From: Nematostella vectensis
Lineage: Eukaryota > Cnidaria > Anthozoa > Actiniaria > Edwardsiidae
NCBI RefSeq assembly: GCF_932526225.1
Contig: NC_064036.1
Coordinates: forward strand, 12,765,181 to 12,829,180
Length of the DNA: 64,000 bases
Direction: 5' to 3'
Shown here: positions 36,948 through 51,500 of the stretch, one piece after another
Position numbering within the stretch: position 1 is the stretch's first letter
How the letters are laid out: each line of letters starts with the position of its first letter
The notes under the pieces: model-generated
Database searches by the model: none
What the model was told of the DNA's origin: nothing
The model's input: the letters and a program-made list of their open reading frames with translations, nothing else
Position numbers and translations under genes: made by a program

Positions 36948-39900
36948 TTAGTAGCCACGGCCACAGTAGCGAAGCCAACAGACGGGTGTCTTGGGTAGCT
37001 GGTAGACGTAGAATCCGCCACAGTTCCTGACTTTGATGTTGTTGCTCCACCTGCAGCAGCTTCCACTCCAGTGATAGCACACCTTGCGTGTCACCAGGCT
37101 GTAACGAAGGCTGGGGTGAGATCCGACCATCCATCCAGGGGCATGGGTGCCACAGCGTCTTACAGGTACACAACTTGTTGGCATGGCATTTCCTGCTGCG
37201 CCGAGGAAGCGGTACCAGAGATTACCCGGAAGGTCTCTCTGGTCACACTTGAGGCTATTCTGTGCGGTATTGCCAATCGCTCGGTCAAAGCTGTTGAAGA
37301 CAGTGTATCTTCGGCACTCTGCAAAGACGAATGAACTCAATCTTCCAAAAGAACATATAGCAATGGATACGATATAAATCATGTGCTTATAAAACTGATC
37401 AAACAGCCATGTATTCAGCCACAAAACATAGTTTAGTTTAAGCTTGCTATTCATTTTGCTATTGCTGTAACTGAAGTGCTGAAAGTGTGCCACTTTGAGC
37501 AAAGGTGATCTATAAAAAACATGGGAGTTACTTGTGGGATGTTTTCACATTTTTTTGTAGTACGGCCAGAAGCTTTGCCAACTGACCTACTAATTAATTA
37601 CTCATTGAATCGTGAGCTTAAGATAAGTAAGGGTTCTACACATATTAATTCAGTTTACCTGCGTCATTACTATGCTATTGAATTGAATTTAAAATACGTA
37701 AAATATTTAAGGGTTGCCATCAAAGTGGCTTCATTTTCAATTCAACTCATTTAAGTCATCATTAAATCAGCGAAATTGATCTATAGTCATTGATATACAA
37801 AAGGGTTGACATCGAAACGACCTGCTATTACAAAGAAAACTAATACTACCTTTTTTTTTATTTCCAGACTTGAACCTCGCACCAAATAGATGTCTTTCAA
37901 AACAGTTTTCAATTTGGCGGTTTATCCCTTTGAAATAGCCGATTCCATGTTTTCAGTTTAAAAATATGCTACGGGATAAGACACACTTACCTCGGCATAA
38001 ACACAAAAAAACACCAACCTGGAGGAGGAGGTGGAAGCGATACCCGATTGCCGCAGTAGCGAAGCCAACAGACGGGTGTCTTGGGTAGCTGGTAGACGTA
38101 GAATCCACCACAGTTCCTGACTTTGATGTAGTTGCTCCACCTGCAGCAGCTTCCACTCCAGTGATAGCACACCTTGCGTGTCACCAGGCTGTAACGAAGG
38201 CTGGGATGAGATCCGACTATCCATCCAGGGGCATGGGTACCACAGCGTTTTACAGGTACACAACTTGTTGGCATGGCATTTCCTGCTGCGCCGAGGAAGC
38301 GGTACCAGAGATTACCAGGAAGGTCTCTCTGGTCACACTTGAGGCTATTCTGTGCGGTATTGCCAATCGCTCGGTCAAAGCTGTTGAAGACAGTGTATCT
38401 TCGGCACTCTGCAAAGCCAAATGAACTCAATCTTCAAAAGAACATATAGTCATGGATACGATATAAATGATGTTTTTATAAACTGATCAAACAGCCATGT
38501 ATTCAGACACAAAACATAGTTTAGTTTAAGCTTGCTATTCATTTTGCTATTGCTGTAACTGAAGTGCTAAAGTGTGCCACTTTGAGCAAAGGTGATCTAT
38601 AAAAAAGCATTGGGGTTACTTGTGGGATTTTTTTCACATTTTTTTTGTAGTACGGCTAGAAGCTTTGCCAACTGACCTACTAAATGACTCATTGAATCGT
38701 GAGCTAAAGATAAGTAAGGGCTCTACACATATTCAGTTTACCTGCGTCATTACTATGCTATTGAAATATATCAAGAGATCATATATGATGTAAGAGAACG
38801 AATCCCCCGTATTAGGGTATGTTTCAGTGATGTCGTCCGTGAAAACTATTTTTAGAACAAGCAGTTTTTTTTAGATACGTGTTAGAATTGTGTGTTTACA
38901 ACACACAATTCTCTTCCAATTCCCTTTTAATGAAAAAGATACTCCCGATAATACGATTAGATTCACACCGATATTGTGGTTATTGAGACAGGTATTTCAC
39001 AAATAAAAGATTTCAAGTCTTTATAATTAAGTAGATCCCAGGTCTCCACCCAGTGGGTGGAGGGAGTGTGTTTTCTGATAAAAATCTGAACATCCCCGAA
39101 AGACCAAAAAGGGATTTGTATGCCATTGCAGTATCTCCACGGGACGTTTGTTATCAGATCTAGCTTAAAAAAAAAGTGTGACTTTCAGATTTATCATGTA
39201 CCAGAGTGATCTAGAATGCCTTTTTTTAATCTAAGTCCCTTATGCTTTATAGTTTTGTCTACAAACAGCACGTCTTTTGCCAACCGAAAGTGGACTTTGG
39301 GCCGTTGTGGGGGGGTGCGAACGCAACCCCTGCACCCCCCCCCCCCTGGGTACAGGCCTGTACTAGGCCTAGAAATTTTTCCTTTTTTTACTATTTTTTT
39401 TTTATTTCAGCGGTGCAGCAAGTAGGAGACTTGGATGCTTCTTACCAGGTGGTTGAAGAATGCCGTTGCCACAGTAGCGAAGCCAGCACACTGGTGTCTT
39501 GGGAAGCTGGTAGACGTAGAATGCACCGCAGTTCCTGACTTTGATGTAGTTGCTCCATCTGCAGCAGTTTTTAGTCCAGTGGTAGCACACCTTGCGAGTC
39601 ACCATACCTTGGGCTACAGTGGGATGAGCTCCCACCATCCACCCAGGCGCGTGGGTTCCACAGCGTTTTTCAAGTACACAACTTGTTGGCATAGCATTGC
39701 CTGCTTGTCCAGTGAAACGGTACCACAGGTTACCTGGAAACTCATTCTTGTCACAGCGGAGGGCATTTTGTGCGGTATTGGCCATTGCACGATCGGCTCC
39801 GTGTAACATTGTGTACGATCTGCATTCTAAAGAAAAACACAGCTTTTGATTTATCGGATATCATCTTTTTTTTTTGTAAATTGTCTTAGTAAGTATTTTT

Positions 39901-41639
39901 ATCAACATGTCGATCACATACTATTGTTTAGGAATACTAGTTCATTTTATTGTATTGTTTTTAGACAGTCATGAAAATTAATAGCATCCAAAAGTATAGC
40001 CTGCGTAGCAAGCGTTTCTTTAGAGTTTCAGCAGGAATAGTATAGAGAGCGATACGCAGGCTACCAAAAGTATTATTAGCCAGCTAGCAAGGTTAATACA
40101 TCATTTATTATATGGCTATTTAAATTTATTTGAGAAGACATTTCAATGGGAGAAGGGAAACCACGCAAGTCAAGTTTCGTTGATTTGTTGTGCTAGGTAA
40201 GGAAAAAGTCAAATTTCGTTCTAAAGATGCAAAATTCTGTTAGCGCATCGGACCCCTGAGATGGGAATATCTCGGCTACTAATCACATCGTGCGGTACGA
40301 TTATAATATGTCTTCTTACAATATTTACCTGATGGGGGGTAATATGCGCGCGGCTTGATGTCGAGCTTCTCATCTGTCAGAAAAAAACATTACATCAAAT
40401 TAAAATCCTTTAAAAATCGAATTCCGTTTTTATTAAGAAGTAATTTAGTCAGTTAGTAGGATGGATTGAAATTTACCGTAATTAAATCTCACTAAAGATT
40501 GACATCTCATTTGCATAGAGTTTCATAGCCTACGAAACCACCCGTCACAAGAGTCGGATCGACAGGCGCGTGACAGTTCAAAAGACAGGAATGTGAAAAC
40601 GTCAACCTCCCGCGTACATCGAAAGCACCGGACGTCATCTATATTTGTAACCGCGCCTTAGGCTTTTTTGTTGACTTGAACGGAATCCTTTTCTAAAAGT
40701 TGAATATGAAATCAAGTCCCACTGGGCTATCGAAAAGAGCTTTTTAAAGCTCTATACAAAAGAAATAGCTTTCAACATTGATTCTCCAACAATGATCGAA
40801 AAATCGATATCTTTACAATGCGACGTTCGCTACCGACAGTCTTGTAAGCAATAAAAGATGATCGACATTAACTTCAACAAGCCCAACACCGTGGCAATAG
40901 AATGCTTCAGTACTCATCGGCGAACGCCAGAATCCTCCTAGATACAAAGTCTGTATGTACCAAACAATGATTCTCACAAGCGAGATCTCGGCTCAGTGTT
41001 GCCACTCTATAAATCAATTCAAACTTAATTTTTATATTAATCAGAAATGTTAAACATATCTTGGAATTCGAGAAATTTAACGGATCCTCTCGAAAACCAT
41101 TATGAGTATCAAGCTAAAGTACGAATAACCACTCACCTTCAGTGTTGGAGCTTTCTTGAGTGTTCTCCTTGGCAAGGCATCCATAAAGCAAAGCAAAAAC
41201 CTTGGGAGAGAAATGTTGAAGCTAAGTTATCCCGACACACTCAATTATTTTAACAAGTATCCAGGTGAACGCCCTTTAACCACTAGGTCGTGCCAATGAA
41301 GACACTTTAGCTAAGACTTGGATTCATTTTAGAAAACTTAAAAGAAAAGAGCCCAGAAGACGATCGTGATTAAGCCGGATTTGTAGTACTTATCAGATAA
41401 ACTTTTAGTTAATATTTTTGTTTCGCGACCGTGATTATACCAGCTAACAGAATCGCTTCGATACCACTAAATTTCCAATATGCTATAGTTTATAAAACTT
41501 TATAAAAGTATGGAAATCAGTAAATCTTGGCGGCACGCTGCTCGAGCTTCTGATAAATTCTTTGTTAAAAGACTGACTACTCCATACAGAAGACGCACAC
41601 AAATGCACTTACTAGTATCCACGAGCAGACCAGCTTCAT
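36948..41639 (-). CDS. Secreted triple-D8C protein, copy 4, six exons, P169L
   Basis: Exons in transcription order: 41639-41613, 41200-41137, 40373-40329, 39826-39446, 38408-38019, 37318-36948. This is the one copy with a different product: the linker after domain 1 reads GNGILQPP instead of GNGIPQPP, so residue 169 is leucine. The change lies outside the cysteine framework and would not be expected to disturb folding. All splice sites are intact. Confidence 0.88.
39997..40063. mobile_element. 67-bp micro-MITE, unit 4
   Basis: Same insertion with both target repeats, in intron 3 of gene copy 4. Confidence 0.78.
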
Positions 41640-42315
41640 CTTGGCGAAGAGGTTTTCGGTGAAAGCAGATGTGGCTAACCCAGTTGCTTGAGCTTACCTC
41701 GCTCAATGGATATTTCGAGGTGTGACTTTAGTTTTATCAACTTCTTTGTCCCCGCCTCCTCGAATGATTGACAGTTTTAAAAAGAGAGCCTCTTAGGAAT
41801 TTACAAGTATAAAAGGCCTTTTTCAAAGGAAGATGTTTTACTAAATATGCTTCCTTCCCATCTCATTCCATATAGCACACGTTATAACAAATGAAACGGG
41901 CCTTAGATTATTACAACTATCTTCATCGTTAGAATTGGCGCGAAATTCGAACGTGCGTTATCAGTTGAACTTGCCCCTCCCTGGGGACATTAGCATGCAG
42001 CTTGTGAGTCGCCACGTCAGCTCGCTAGAGTATTTAAGCAGTTCCATATATAAATTCAAGGCCTTTTCAGAAATCTACGCAAGCCGGTGAGTCGCGCAGG
42101 ATTTTCTTTGCTTTCAATTTGGGCTACGTCGCCAAAGTTATATTTTCGTCCATTCGTTATTCTCCCTTATTTTTATAGATACACATTGGAATCCTGCTTC
42201 TGGTTTACTATATTCTTTTATTTATAACCACTTGTCTTGGTGGTCTTAGTTTATATTTTATTTCTAACATTTTACTTCTATTTTTGTGCGTTAGTTTGCT
42301 CGTTATTTCACTTTA

Positions 42316-43485
42316 ATGGCTGCCCCGGTTCAACCTGCCCCCGAAGCTTTGCAAGCGCTCGTTGGAGCTGCTGTCGCTCAGGGAGCTGACGCGGTTCCTG
42401 GAGACTAACAAACGCCTATTGAAAGCAATGAGGTAATCTTTGTTCTTTAACTTTTCGCCTCGATACATTTTTATACTACAGTTTAGTTTAGTATCTAGCA
42501 GTTTTTTATTTTCGGTTAGTCCGCTTTCGTTTTTTTCTGGTTTACTAGTATTAGTTTGGTCCATATTTACTCGTTCCTAAGGTTAGTTTTGGCGCTTTCA
42601 ACATTTTAAGTGTGTTCTTGCAGTCAATAGAAGTGTATTTACTACTAGTTTTCTCATGTTTATATATATTTTTAGCATATAACTCTCGCAATTATATTTT
42701 TGGGTCTGTTGCTGGACTTCGGGTTTTTAATTCGGACCATGCTTTTTCCGAATTTTCCGTAGTTGTTTTGGGAACGTACGGTTTCAGTTCTTATCCTGGT
42801 CTTTATAGCTTGTTCTAGTGTTTATTTTATCTTATTTCTTGTATACACAAGTACACATCAGCCTCTAGTTTTTGCCTTCGTTTCGCTTTACATTTCACTC
42901 TGTGTATCGGCAAAAGAGTCAGCGAGTGTCGGATTTTTTTTTTTAGTCGGCGAGTGTCGGTTTTTATCGCTGTACGTCGGAATTGTGTTGTCATAAGTCG
43001 AACTTTAGACACCGTGTGTCAGTTTTGAATCGCTGTGTGTGGGCATTTTGTAGCCGTCTCGGCATTGTGTGTCCAAAACAAATTTTGTACAATCCTTTTC
43101 TAGGTATATATCAGAGTTTTGTTTAATAGAGTTTCCAATCAGTTGTTTTGCGAGTTATTAAAGTTTTTGTGTTATATTTTGATGTGTTCTAGCTCGGGCA
43201 GTTGAGAGAGCGGATTGAGGAGCTGCGCAAGCTACAAGACTCGGGGTCTGTGGACTCAACGCTTCGCCATCTAAGAGAAATGTTGGCCAAGAAGTTGCCA
43301 TAGCTAAAGAGATTCAGAAAGCGCTTAAATCTGCGTCCTCTGCAACTCCTCGGCGCTTAGAGTCTGGCCCGTACTACTGAGACTCGTGTCCTTCTGTAAT
43401 ATGTTATTTCTGTGGTCGCAGAGGACACATAAGCAGAAACTGTTATGCCAAACGAGGTGGTCGTGGCCAAGGTCGCGGCTATTAA
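42316..43485 (+). pseudogene. Gag-like zinc-knuckle pseudogene, unit 4
   Basis: Copy with the same breaks and the unit 3-type intron variant. Confidence 0.6.
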
Positions 43486-45137
43486 TATGATCGAGTCATT
43501 GTTTCAATTTCATGTTAATGTATTTCTCTATAAAGGGTTAATTCCAGGTGTAGTTACTTCATTTTTCCCGCTTCTCTGTGGAATATTTTTATTATACTTT
43601 ATATCTTCACAGTTTACATACTCGTGGTTTTTATTACATATTATTAGTGAATGTATTCAATGGAAGCTATTTTGCATAGTTATACACTCTTTCCATAATT
43701 TTAGGGGAAATCTAAATCAACTCCCTATAGCTTGTCTTCGGACGGGCTTCTTATATCCAATATCGTAAGATCGAGGTAATTTCTCATATATTTCACTGTA
43801 TTTTCGCCGGGAGAAAGGACGCCATCGAAAAATCGAGGTTATTGTAAAAAATTTTTGTTGTTTCAGAGTTTTATATGGGGGTTGGGGGGTGAATTAACCC
43901 CTGCGAAATGAACTCCCAAGATTTGGGAGCTCCTAGGATTTCCTAGGATATCCTGGATACTCCTAAATATTGGGAAATTGAATTTGGGAGTATCTAGGAA
44001 AACATGGGAGCCAAATGCGCGCCTCTGATCATTTGGGAGTTCCTGGGATATCCTAGGAACTCCCGAATCCTCGGCTATTCTCCTAGATTCTCCCCAAAAG
44101 TTGGGAAACCCAGCGCTTGCTAAACATCTCGGACAAAATTGCACAGTTTTCTAAAAAGAGTCTTATGGAGGACAAGCCCATCGCAGGTTTGCTGGCATCT
44201 CTGCTAATTATTATTATAATAATAGAGGGGAAGAAGGAACAACTCAACTGAATTATTCGCTGATGACAACAGTAAAGAAAATAAATGACTTCATAAATCT
44301 TCTCGCGTATGTTTATTTTCAAATAACATGATGGAAACTTGATTTGTAAATCACTGTTAAAGTCAATTTATTCATTTCCCAAAATTTAATTGGAAAAATT
44401 TTAAGGTCTACAGTCTTTCATTTGTATTTTGGAATTGCTGTCGTATGGGTAGCTCTAGCATGGGATAGCTGTGGTATGCTTAGCCAATCAGATGCCAGGT
44501 TTTTGGCGGGCTTTTTCCCGCGCGTCGCGTTCAAAAGTGATGTCCCGCTCGCCACAACTTCAAAAGGAGTTCAAACCATTGTTGTGAGAGGGGTTTCGCC
44601 GAGGATTTCACGCCAAATACACCCAGTTTTCATCTTATTTTAGCACTTCTGCTGATTAAACAACTATCTGCAGGTAAGCATTGGATTTCTCGTTGAAAAA
44701 ACATCTAAATCGCGCTAAAACAGAGTTTCAAAGTCCTTGATAGTCGTGTGCGAGTGTAGTTGTTTTTCCTATTCACCAAATGAAAAGTGAAGCTGAACCG
44801 ATTAAAAACAAATTTATCTTTCTCGTATATTGGGGGTTCTACAAAGCAAATAATGGTTCATGTTATCTATTGACGATAAAAGTCTGTAGTTTTTTTTTCT
44901 GAAATACAAACTGTTTTATGTTATTGACCGCTTTGCATGACTCTTCCTCTCTTGCTGCCGCCTGTCTTGTTTGGGATAGATATTCAAGAGATTATGGGAG
45001 ACTTTTCAAAGCTTTATGTGCCCTATATGATCACCGTGTCTAAGAAAAAAAAGGAACTCAAATCCAAACATTTTTCTGTCTGGATGAAAGTCACAGTTAT
45101 CAGTGTCAATAAAGTGAAAAGCCTGATTTTAATATAA

Positions 45138-45907
45138 GGGGGTGTTCCTTAATTAAGACACCTTAAAATTTTAAAGCCCCCCTTTCATTATAAACATTTT
45201 TTTACTTCCTCCCCTCTTTCAGAACCCCAAAATTTTCAGAGCCCCCCACCTTCCTTAGGACCTCAATAAACAGGAAAGTCTTTAAATCTGGAAAATGAAT
45301 ACTGCAAAAATGCCCTCCTTGCCGATGATCCTGTCAAGTTTATCGTTATTTCAGAGTCCGACATCTCTTATTCACAACTTTCGGTTTCAGCCTTCATAAT
45401 TTCATAATCTGTTTTGCATGTAAAACTATTGTGTAAAAAGATGCAGGGTTGGGTTGCACGGATTTATTTCCTCAATCAGTTACTTGCAGAATTTTTTTTC
45501 AAAATCACCCCCGTATCCCCCCTCAAATGTCACATGGTCCGCCCCTAAGGACGCCTCAGTTTTTTTTTTGTATAAAAAGGAAAAATTTCCAATGTATAAA
45601 ACATTGTATGTATATCGTTTTGTGGATTTGCATGCTCCACCCACTATTTAGAAGTTTATTTTTATTTGTTCCTGTTAACTGAAAATAAACTGTATCGGAA
45701 AATCCAACTGTTATATACTGAAAGCTGGAAGTATCTATCTTATGGCTTATAAAGATGATATTAGTAAAATTTAAAAGTATGGCTCCTAAAAATTTCAAAG
45801 CCCCCCTTAGATGACCTTTTTTTTCGTAGCCCTTCCTTTTGGTGGTTAAAAATTTTCCCCCTCAATATCTTCGCTCCCTCCCCTCGATGTATTTAATGAA
45901 CACTCCC
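45138..45907. mobile_element. Harbinger-like MITE, unit 4
   Basis: Same insertion with flanking TAA; 770 bp. Confidence 0.63.
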
Positions 45908-48504
45908 TAAGCCTAATTGATTTAGTGATTGAATTCCAGCCAATATTACATTATTTATATGTGGTACAGGGTGAATATACAGGGTGAAGGGAGTGAGAGT
46001 AATTTGGTTGGACTTTTTCTTTGTGAAAAGAGTTTTTTATTTAGTTTTGCATTATCTGAGCTGAATCCAATTTATTATTATTGAGAAAGTTTTCAAACTT
46101 GAGATCTTTACAGAAAATATTTAATGTAGCGCATATGCATTAATTGGAATCTTTTATTAAATGGTCTGCAATACATTTTTTTCCCTTTCAAAAAAAATTT
46201 TTTTTGATACATCTTTTTCCAACCAGACAACGTTTTAGATTATTTATGTTAGTACGGTTTTCAGTAACAGCCAACAGTGGGTAAAATTTGCTATCTTTTT
46301 CGTAGGCTAGGGTAAACACTGTTCAGGGTTTTTACACCCTGTTAGTCGTCATCAGCTAGCACTGAAAATATCGCCATTAAAACTCCACAGGAGAGAAGGG
46401 GGCCTCCCTAAAAGAAGGAAGAGTTGTGATTGTCGTAACATTCAGGGTATACAATTGTACTACTATCCTTAGAGGGTGTTCAATTCTGCTATCCCTTACT
46501 ATTCAGGAAATAATGTGTTGATGGCTGTTTTCTCAAACAACGGTATAAAACTTTATGTTTGTTAGGGCGAAGGACTGCTTAAGCACACCAAATTTGCTAT
46601 CTCTTAGGGCTAAATACTAAAGTACTCAAATCGGCGGATTCGACCCCGAAATGCTCACGGATTACGGATTTTGATGATTATTTCAGCGGATTGGGGGATT
46701 TTAAAAAATACGGCGGATCACGGATCTGTTGACAATTTGGGCGTGGATTCCGGATCTTGACTGCTTTGACGGTCGAACTTCGGATTTTAACACTTTCACT
46801 CCTGGGTACTTTTGAGAAAAATTGTAAGAAAAACAGACTGAAAACAGAAACCTCCCCCCCCCCTATTTCAAGTCCAACACTACCAGTTAAGCTAAGCTTC
46901 CGCTGCCCCAAGACGGTAGGCCTTAAAGTTTCCAACAATGCACTGCGGTGCCTTTCCTTTCTAGCGACGGCACTGCTACAGCCTGTTGCTTACAACAGTT
47001 TTGCTTGTAATTTGCTTAAAATTACAGCTTTTTCACGTCTGGAGAGTGCATTTGGACATCATGAAGTCTATTTAGGCATAATTAATGCTGTGCTTATGGA
47101 TGTTTGCACGCTGAGGTTGATTCAATGGGATAATTCCTGGTCTGGGCTTCACCAAGTGAGAAAGGGATTTTATAGTGAATGGCCTCATACTCTCCAATGT
47201 GGACCATCTTTGATACCCAACCTTATTCAAAAATTGTTTTCAGGCTTATTCTGGGTTCCTTGGACCTGGAAATGTTTTGTTTGGCTTTGGGGTAAAAAAA
47301 AACTGTTATGATTATGGAGGAGGAGTTTTCCCGCCTCTCTGTCAAGGTGTTTCAAAGACTCCAATGATGCAGTGCAGACATGCAATATAGCCTAAACAAG
47401 GTGACTCGCTTCTAATGGAGGTTTAGCTTTGATTATTGTGGCTGATGGCTGTAAAATGGGACCTGACAGAGCGCAATTATGGTATCTATTTGTGACTTGA
47501 TCTGTGTTTGCTTGTCTCTATTTATAGTTCGGAATTTTGTGTCTTGTTTGGTAAGAAATGTGTCCAGGTTTAAGCATTTGTTTACGAATTGGTCAGAAAT
47601 CAAGGTTGATATTTTGACTATAGAGCCAATTCTATTACATTGCTTGGATGAGCTTTTGAAGGTCGCCTATGCCTTGGAGGAATCCATGAGTATCCGGGTA
47701 TGGTGATGTTTGGTTTGCATTTCTGACGTTTTGGAGTTGGGCCTATATTTTACAGGCGCCTCAGGGCGTAATAGTAATAAAAGGGTTAAATGAATTTCTA
47801 TCGATGCTATTGTTTATCTGTCAAACATGCGGATTTAAACATATCTTGGGATCCACGGATTTGCCCCGAAAATGTAGCGGATCGGTGGATTACATACAGC
47901 TATTCACCCCCTTTATAGTGCTAAAAATACATTTTCCTGTTCCAGTTCTGAGTTCTTCAATTGCTAAATATGGAATGATCAGGCGAAGCACAAGCACTGT
48001 GTTTGGGTATCGCGATGTCTATTATCACTAAACAAATTCGGTGTGGCAAATGTTATCAACAACATCATTTTTAAATGCTCATTTATTGTAAAAGTACTAA
48101 GTGGTAATGTTCCTGTGGTTCAAGTTTCGAGCAATGCTGCTATGACCTGCTCCACATAACACAACTCTGGAAGAGATCTCTTGATGTCAAAACATCAGAG
48201 CAGCTATACAGACTTCATTTTCCGTTCCGTTCCGTTCCGTTTCTGTTGTTGACAAAGCATATTTTATTTGATTACCTAAAAGAAAAATAACAGCAGCTTG
48301 TTGCGGAAGCTTGTAAGGTGTTGTTTTAGGGAAGTTTTGGTGAAGCCAAATTTCTGGGGATATGATCTATGAGATCTAATAGAAACTAGGGACTCAATTA
48401 AGATTTGAATTTCCCGCAAAAGAAATGACATTACGTTCTGAGTAACAAACTCACGACAAAATATATCCGAATATATTGGTAGCATTGTTGCAACAGCTCT
48501 TACT

Positions 48505-51500
48505 TTAGTAGCCACGGCCACAGTAGCGAAGCCAACAGACGGGTGTCTTGGGTAGCTGGTAGACGTAGAATCCGCCACAGTTCCTGACTTTGATGTTGTT
48601 GCTCCACCTGCAGCAGCTTCCACTCCAGTGATAGCACACCTTGCGTGTCACCAGGCTGTAACGAAGGCTGGGGTGAGATCCGACCATCCATCCAGGGGCA
48701 TGGGTGCCACAGCGTCTTACAGGTACACAACTTGTTGGCATGGCATTTCCTGCTGCGCCGAGGAAGCGGTACCAGAGATTACCCGGAAGGTCTCTCTGGT
48801 CACACTTGAGGCTATTCTGTGCGGTATTGCCAATCGCTCGGTCAAAGCTGTTGAAGACAGTGTATCTTCGGCACTCTGCAAAGACGAATGAACTCAATCT
48901 TCCAAAAGAACATATAGCAATGGATACGATATAAATCATGTGCTTATAAAACTGATCAAACAGCCATGTATTCAGCCACAAAACATAGTTTAGTTTAAGC
49001 TTGCTATTCATTTTGCTATTGCTGTAACTGAAGTGCTGAAAGTGTGCCACTTTGAGCAAAGGTGATCTATAAAAAACATGGGAGTTACTTGTGGGATGTT
49101 TTCACATTTTTTTGTAGTACGGCCAGAAGCTTTGCCAACTGACCTACTAATTAATTACTCATTGAATCGTGAGCTTAAGATAAGTAAGGGTTCTACACAT
49201 ATTAATTCAGTTTACCTGCGTCATTACTATGCTATTGAATTGAATTTAAAATACGTAAAATATTTAAGGGTTGCCATCAAAGTGGCTTCATTTTCAATTC
49301 AACTCATTTAAGTCATCATTAAATCAGCGAAATTGATCTATAGTCATTGATATACAAAAGGGTTGACATCGAAACGACCTGCTATTACAAAGAAAACTAA
49401 TACTACCTTTTTTTTTATTTCCAGACTTGAACCTCGCACCAAATAGATGTCTTTCAAAACAGTTTTCAATTTGGCGGTTTATCCCTTTGAAATAGCCGAT
49501 TCCATGTTTTCAGTTTAAAAATATGCTACGGGATAAGACACACTTACCTCGGCATAAACACAAAAAAACACCAACCTGGAGGAGGAGGTGGAAGCGATAC
49601 CCGATTGCCGCAGTAGCGAAGCCAACAGACGGGTGTCTTGGGTAGCTGGTAGACGTAGAATCCACCACAGTTCCTGACTTTGATGTAGTTGCTCCACCTG
49701 CAGCAGCTTCCACTCCAGTGATAGCACACCTTGCGTGTCACCAGGCTGTAACGAAGGCTGGGATGAGATCCGACTATCCATCCAGGGGCATGGGTACCAC
49801 AGCGTTTTACAGGTACACAACTTGTTGGCATGGCATTTCCTGCTGCGCCGAGGAAGCGGTACCAGAGATTACCAGGAAGGTCTCTCTGGTCACACTTGAG
49901 GCTATTCTGTGCGGTATTGCCAATCGCTCGGTCAAAGCTGTTGAAGACAGTGTATCTTCGGCACTCTGCAAAGCCAAATGAACTCAATCTTCAAAAGAAC
50001 ATATAGTCATGGATACGATATAAATGATGTTTTTATAAACTGATCAAACAGCCATGTATTCAGACACAAAACATAGTTTAGTTTAAGCTTGCTATTCATT
50101 TTGCTATTGCTGTAACTGAAGTGCTAAAGTGTGCCACTTTGAGCAAAGGTGATCTATAAAAAAGCATTGGGGTTACTTGTGGGATTTTTTTCACATTTTT
50201 TTTGTAGTACGGCTAGAAGCTTTGCCAACTGACCTACTAAATGACTCATTGAATCGTGAGCTAAAGATAAGTAAGGGCTCTACACATATTCAGTTTACCT
50301 GCGTCATTACTATGCTATTGAAATATATCAAGAGATCATATATGATGTAAGAGAACGAATCCCCCGTATTAGGGTATGTTTCAGTGATGTCGTCCGTGAA
50401 AACTATTTTTAGAACAAGCAGTTTTTTTTAGATACGTGTTAGAATTGTGTGTTTACAACACACAATTCTCTTCCAATTCCCTTTTAATGAAAAAGATACT
50501 CCCGATAATACGATTAGATTCACACCGATATTGTGGTTATTGAGACAGGTATTTCACAAATAAAAGATTTCAAGTCTTTATAATTAAGTAGATCCCAGGT
50601 CTCCACCCAGTGGGTGGAGGGAGTGTGTTTTCTGATAAAAATCTGAACATCCCCGAAAGACCAAAAAGGGATTTGTATGCCATTGCAGTATCTCCACGGG
50701 ACGTTTGTTATCAGATCTAGCTTAAAAAAAAAGTGTGACTTTCAGATTTATCATGTACCAGAGTGATCTAGAATGCCTTCTTTTAATCTAAGTCCCTTAT
50801 GCTTTATAGTTTTGTCTACAAACAGCACGTCTTTTGCCAACCGAAAGTGGACTTTGGGCCGTTGTGGGGGGGTGCGAACGCAACCCCTGCACCCCCCCCC
50901 CCCTGGGTACAGGCCTGTACTAGGCCTAGAAATTTTTCCTTTTTTTACTATTTTTTTTTATTTCAGCGGTGCAGCAAGTAGGAGACTTGGATGCTTCTTA
51001 CCAGGTGGTTGAGGAATGCCGTTGCCACAGTAGCGAAGCCAGCACACTGGTGTCTTGGGAAGCTGGTAGACGTAGAATGCACCGCAGTTCCTGACTTTGA
51101 TGTAGTTGCTCCATCTGCAGCAGTTTTTAGTCCAGTGGTAGCACACCTTGCGAGTCACCATACCTTGGGCTACAGTGGGATGAGCTCCCACCATCCACCC
51201 AGGCGCGTGGGTTCCACAGCGTTTTTCAAGTACACAACTTGTTGGCATAGCATTGCCTGCTTGTCCAGTGAAACGGTACCACAGGTTACCTGGAAACTCA
51301 TTCTTGTCACAGCGGAGGGCATTTTGTGCGGTATTGGCCATTGCACGATCGGCTCCGTGTAACATTGTGTACGATCTGCATTCTAAAGAAAAACACAGCT
51401 TTTGATTTATCGGATATCATCTTTTTTTTTTGTAAATTGTCTTAGTAAGTATTTTTATCAACATGTCGATCACATACTATTGTTTAGGAATACTAGTTCA

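Larger units (their letters stand above)
36422..47978. repeat. Array unit 4 (11,557 bp)
   Basis: Full unit. It contains the only amino-acid difference I find between the D8C gene copies: a G-to-A plus-strand change near 39456, changing one proline to leucine in the first interdomain linker. It groups with unit 3 across the 5' half of the unit. Confidence 0.95.
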
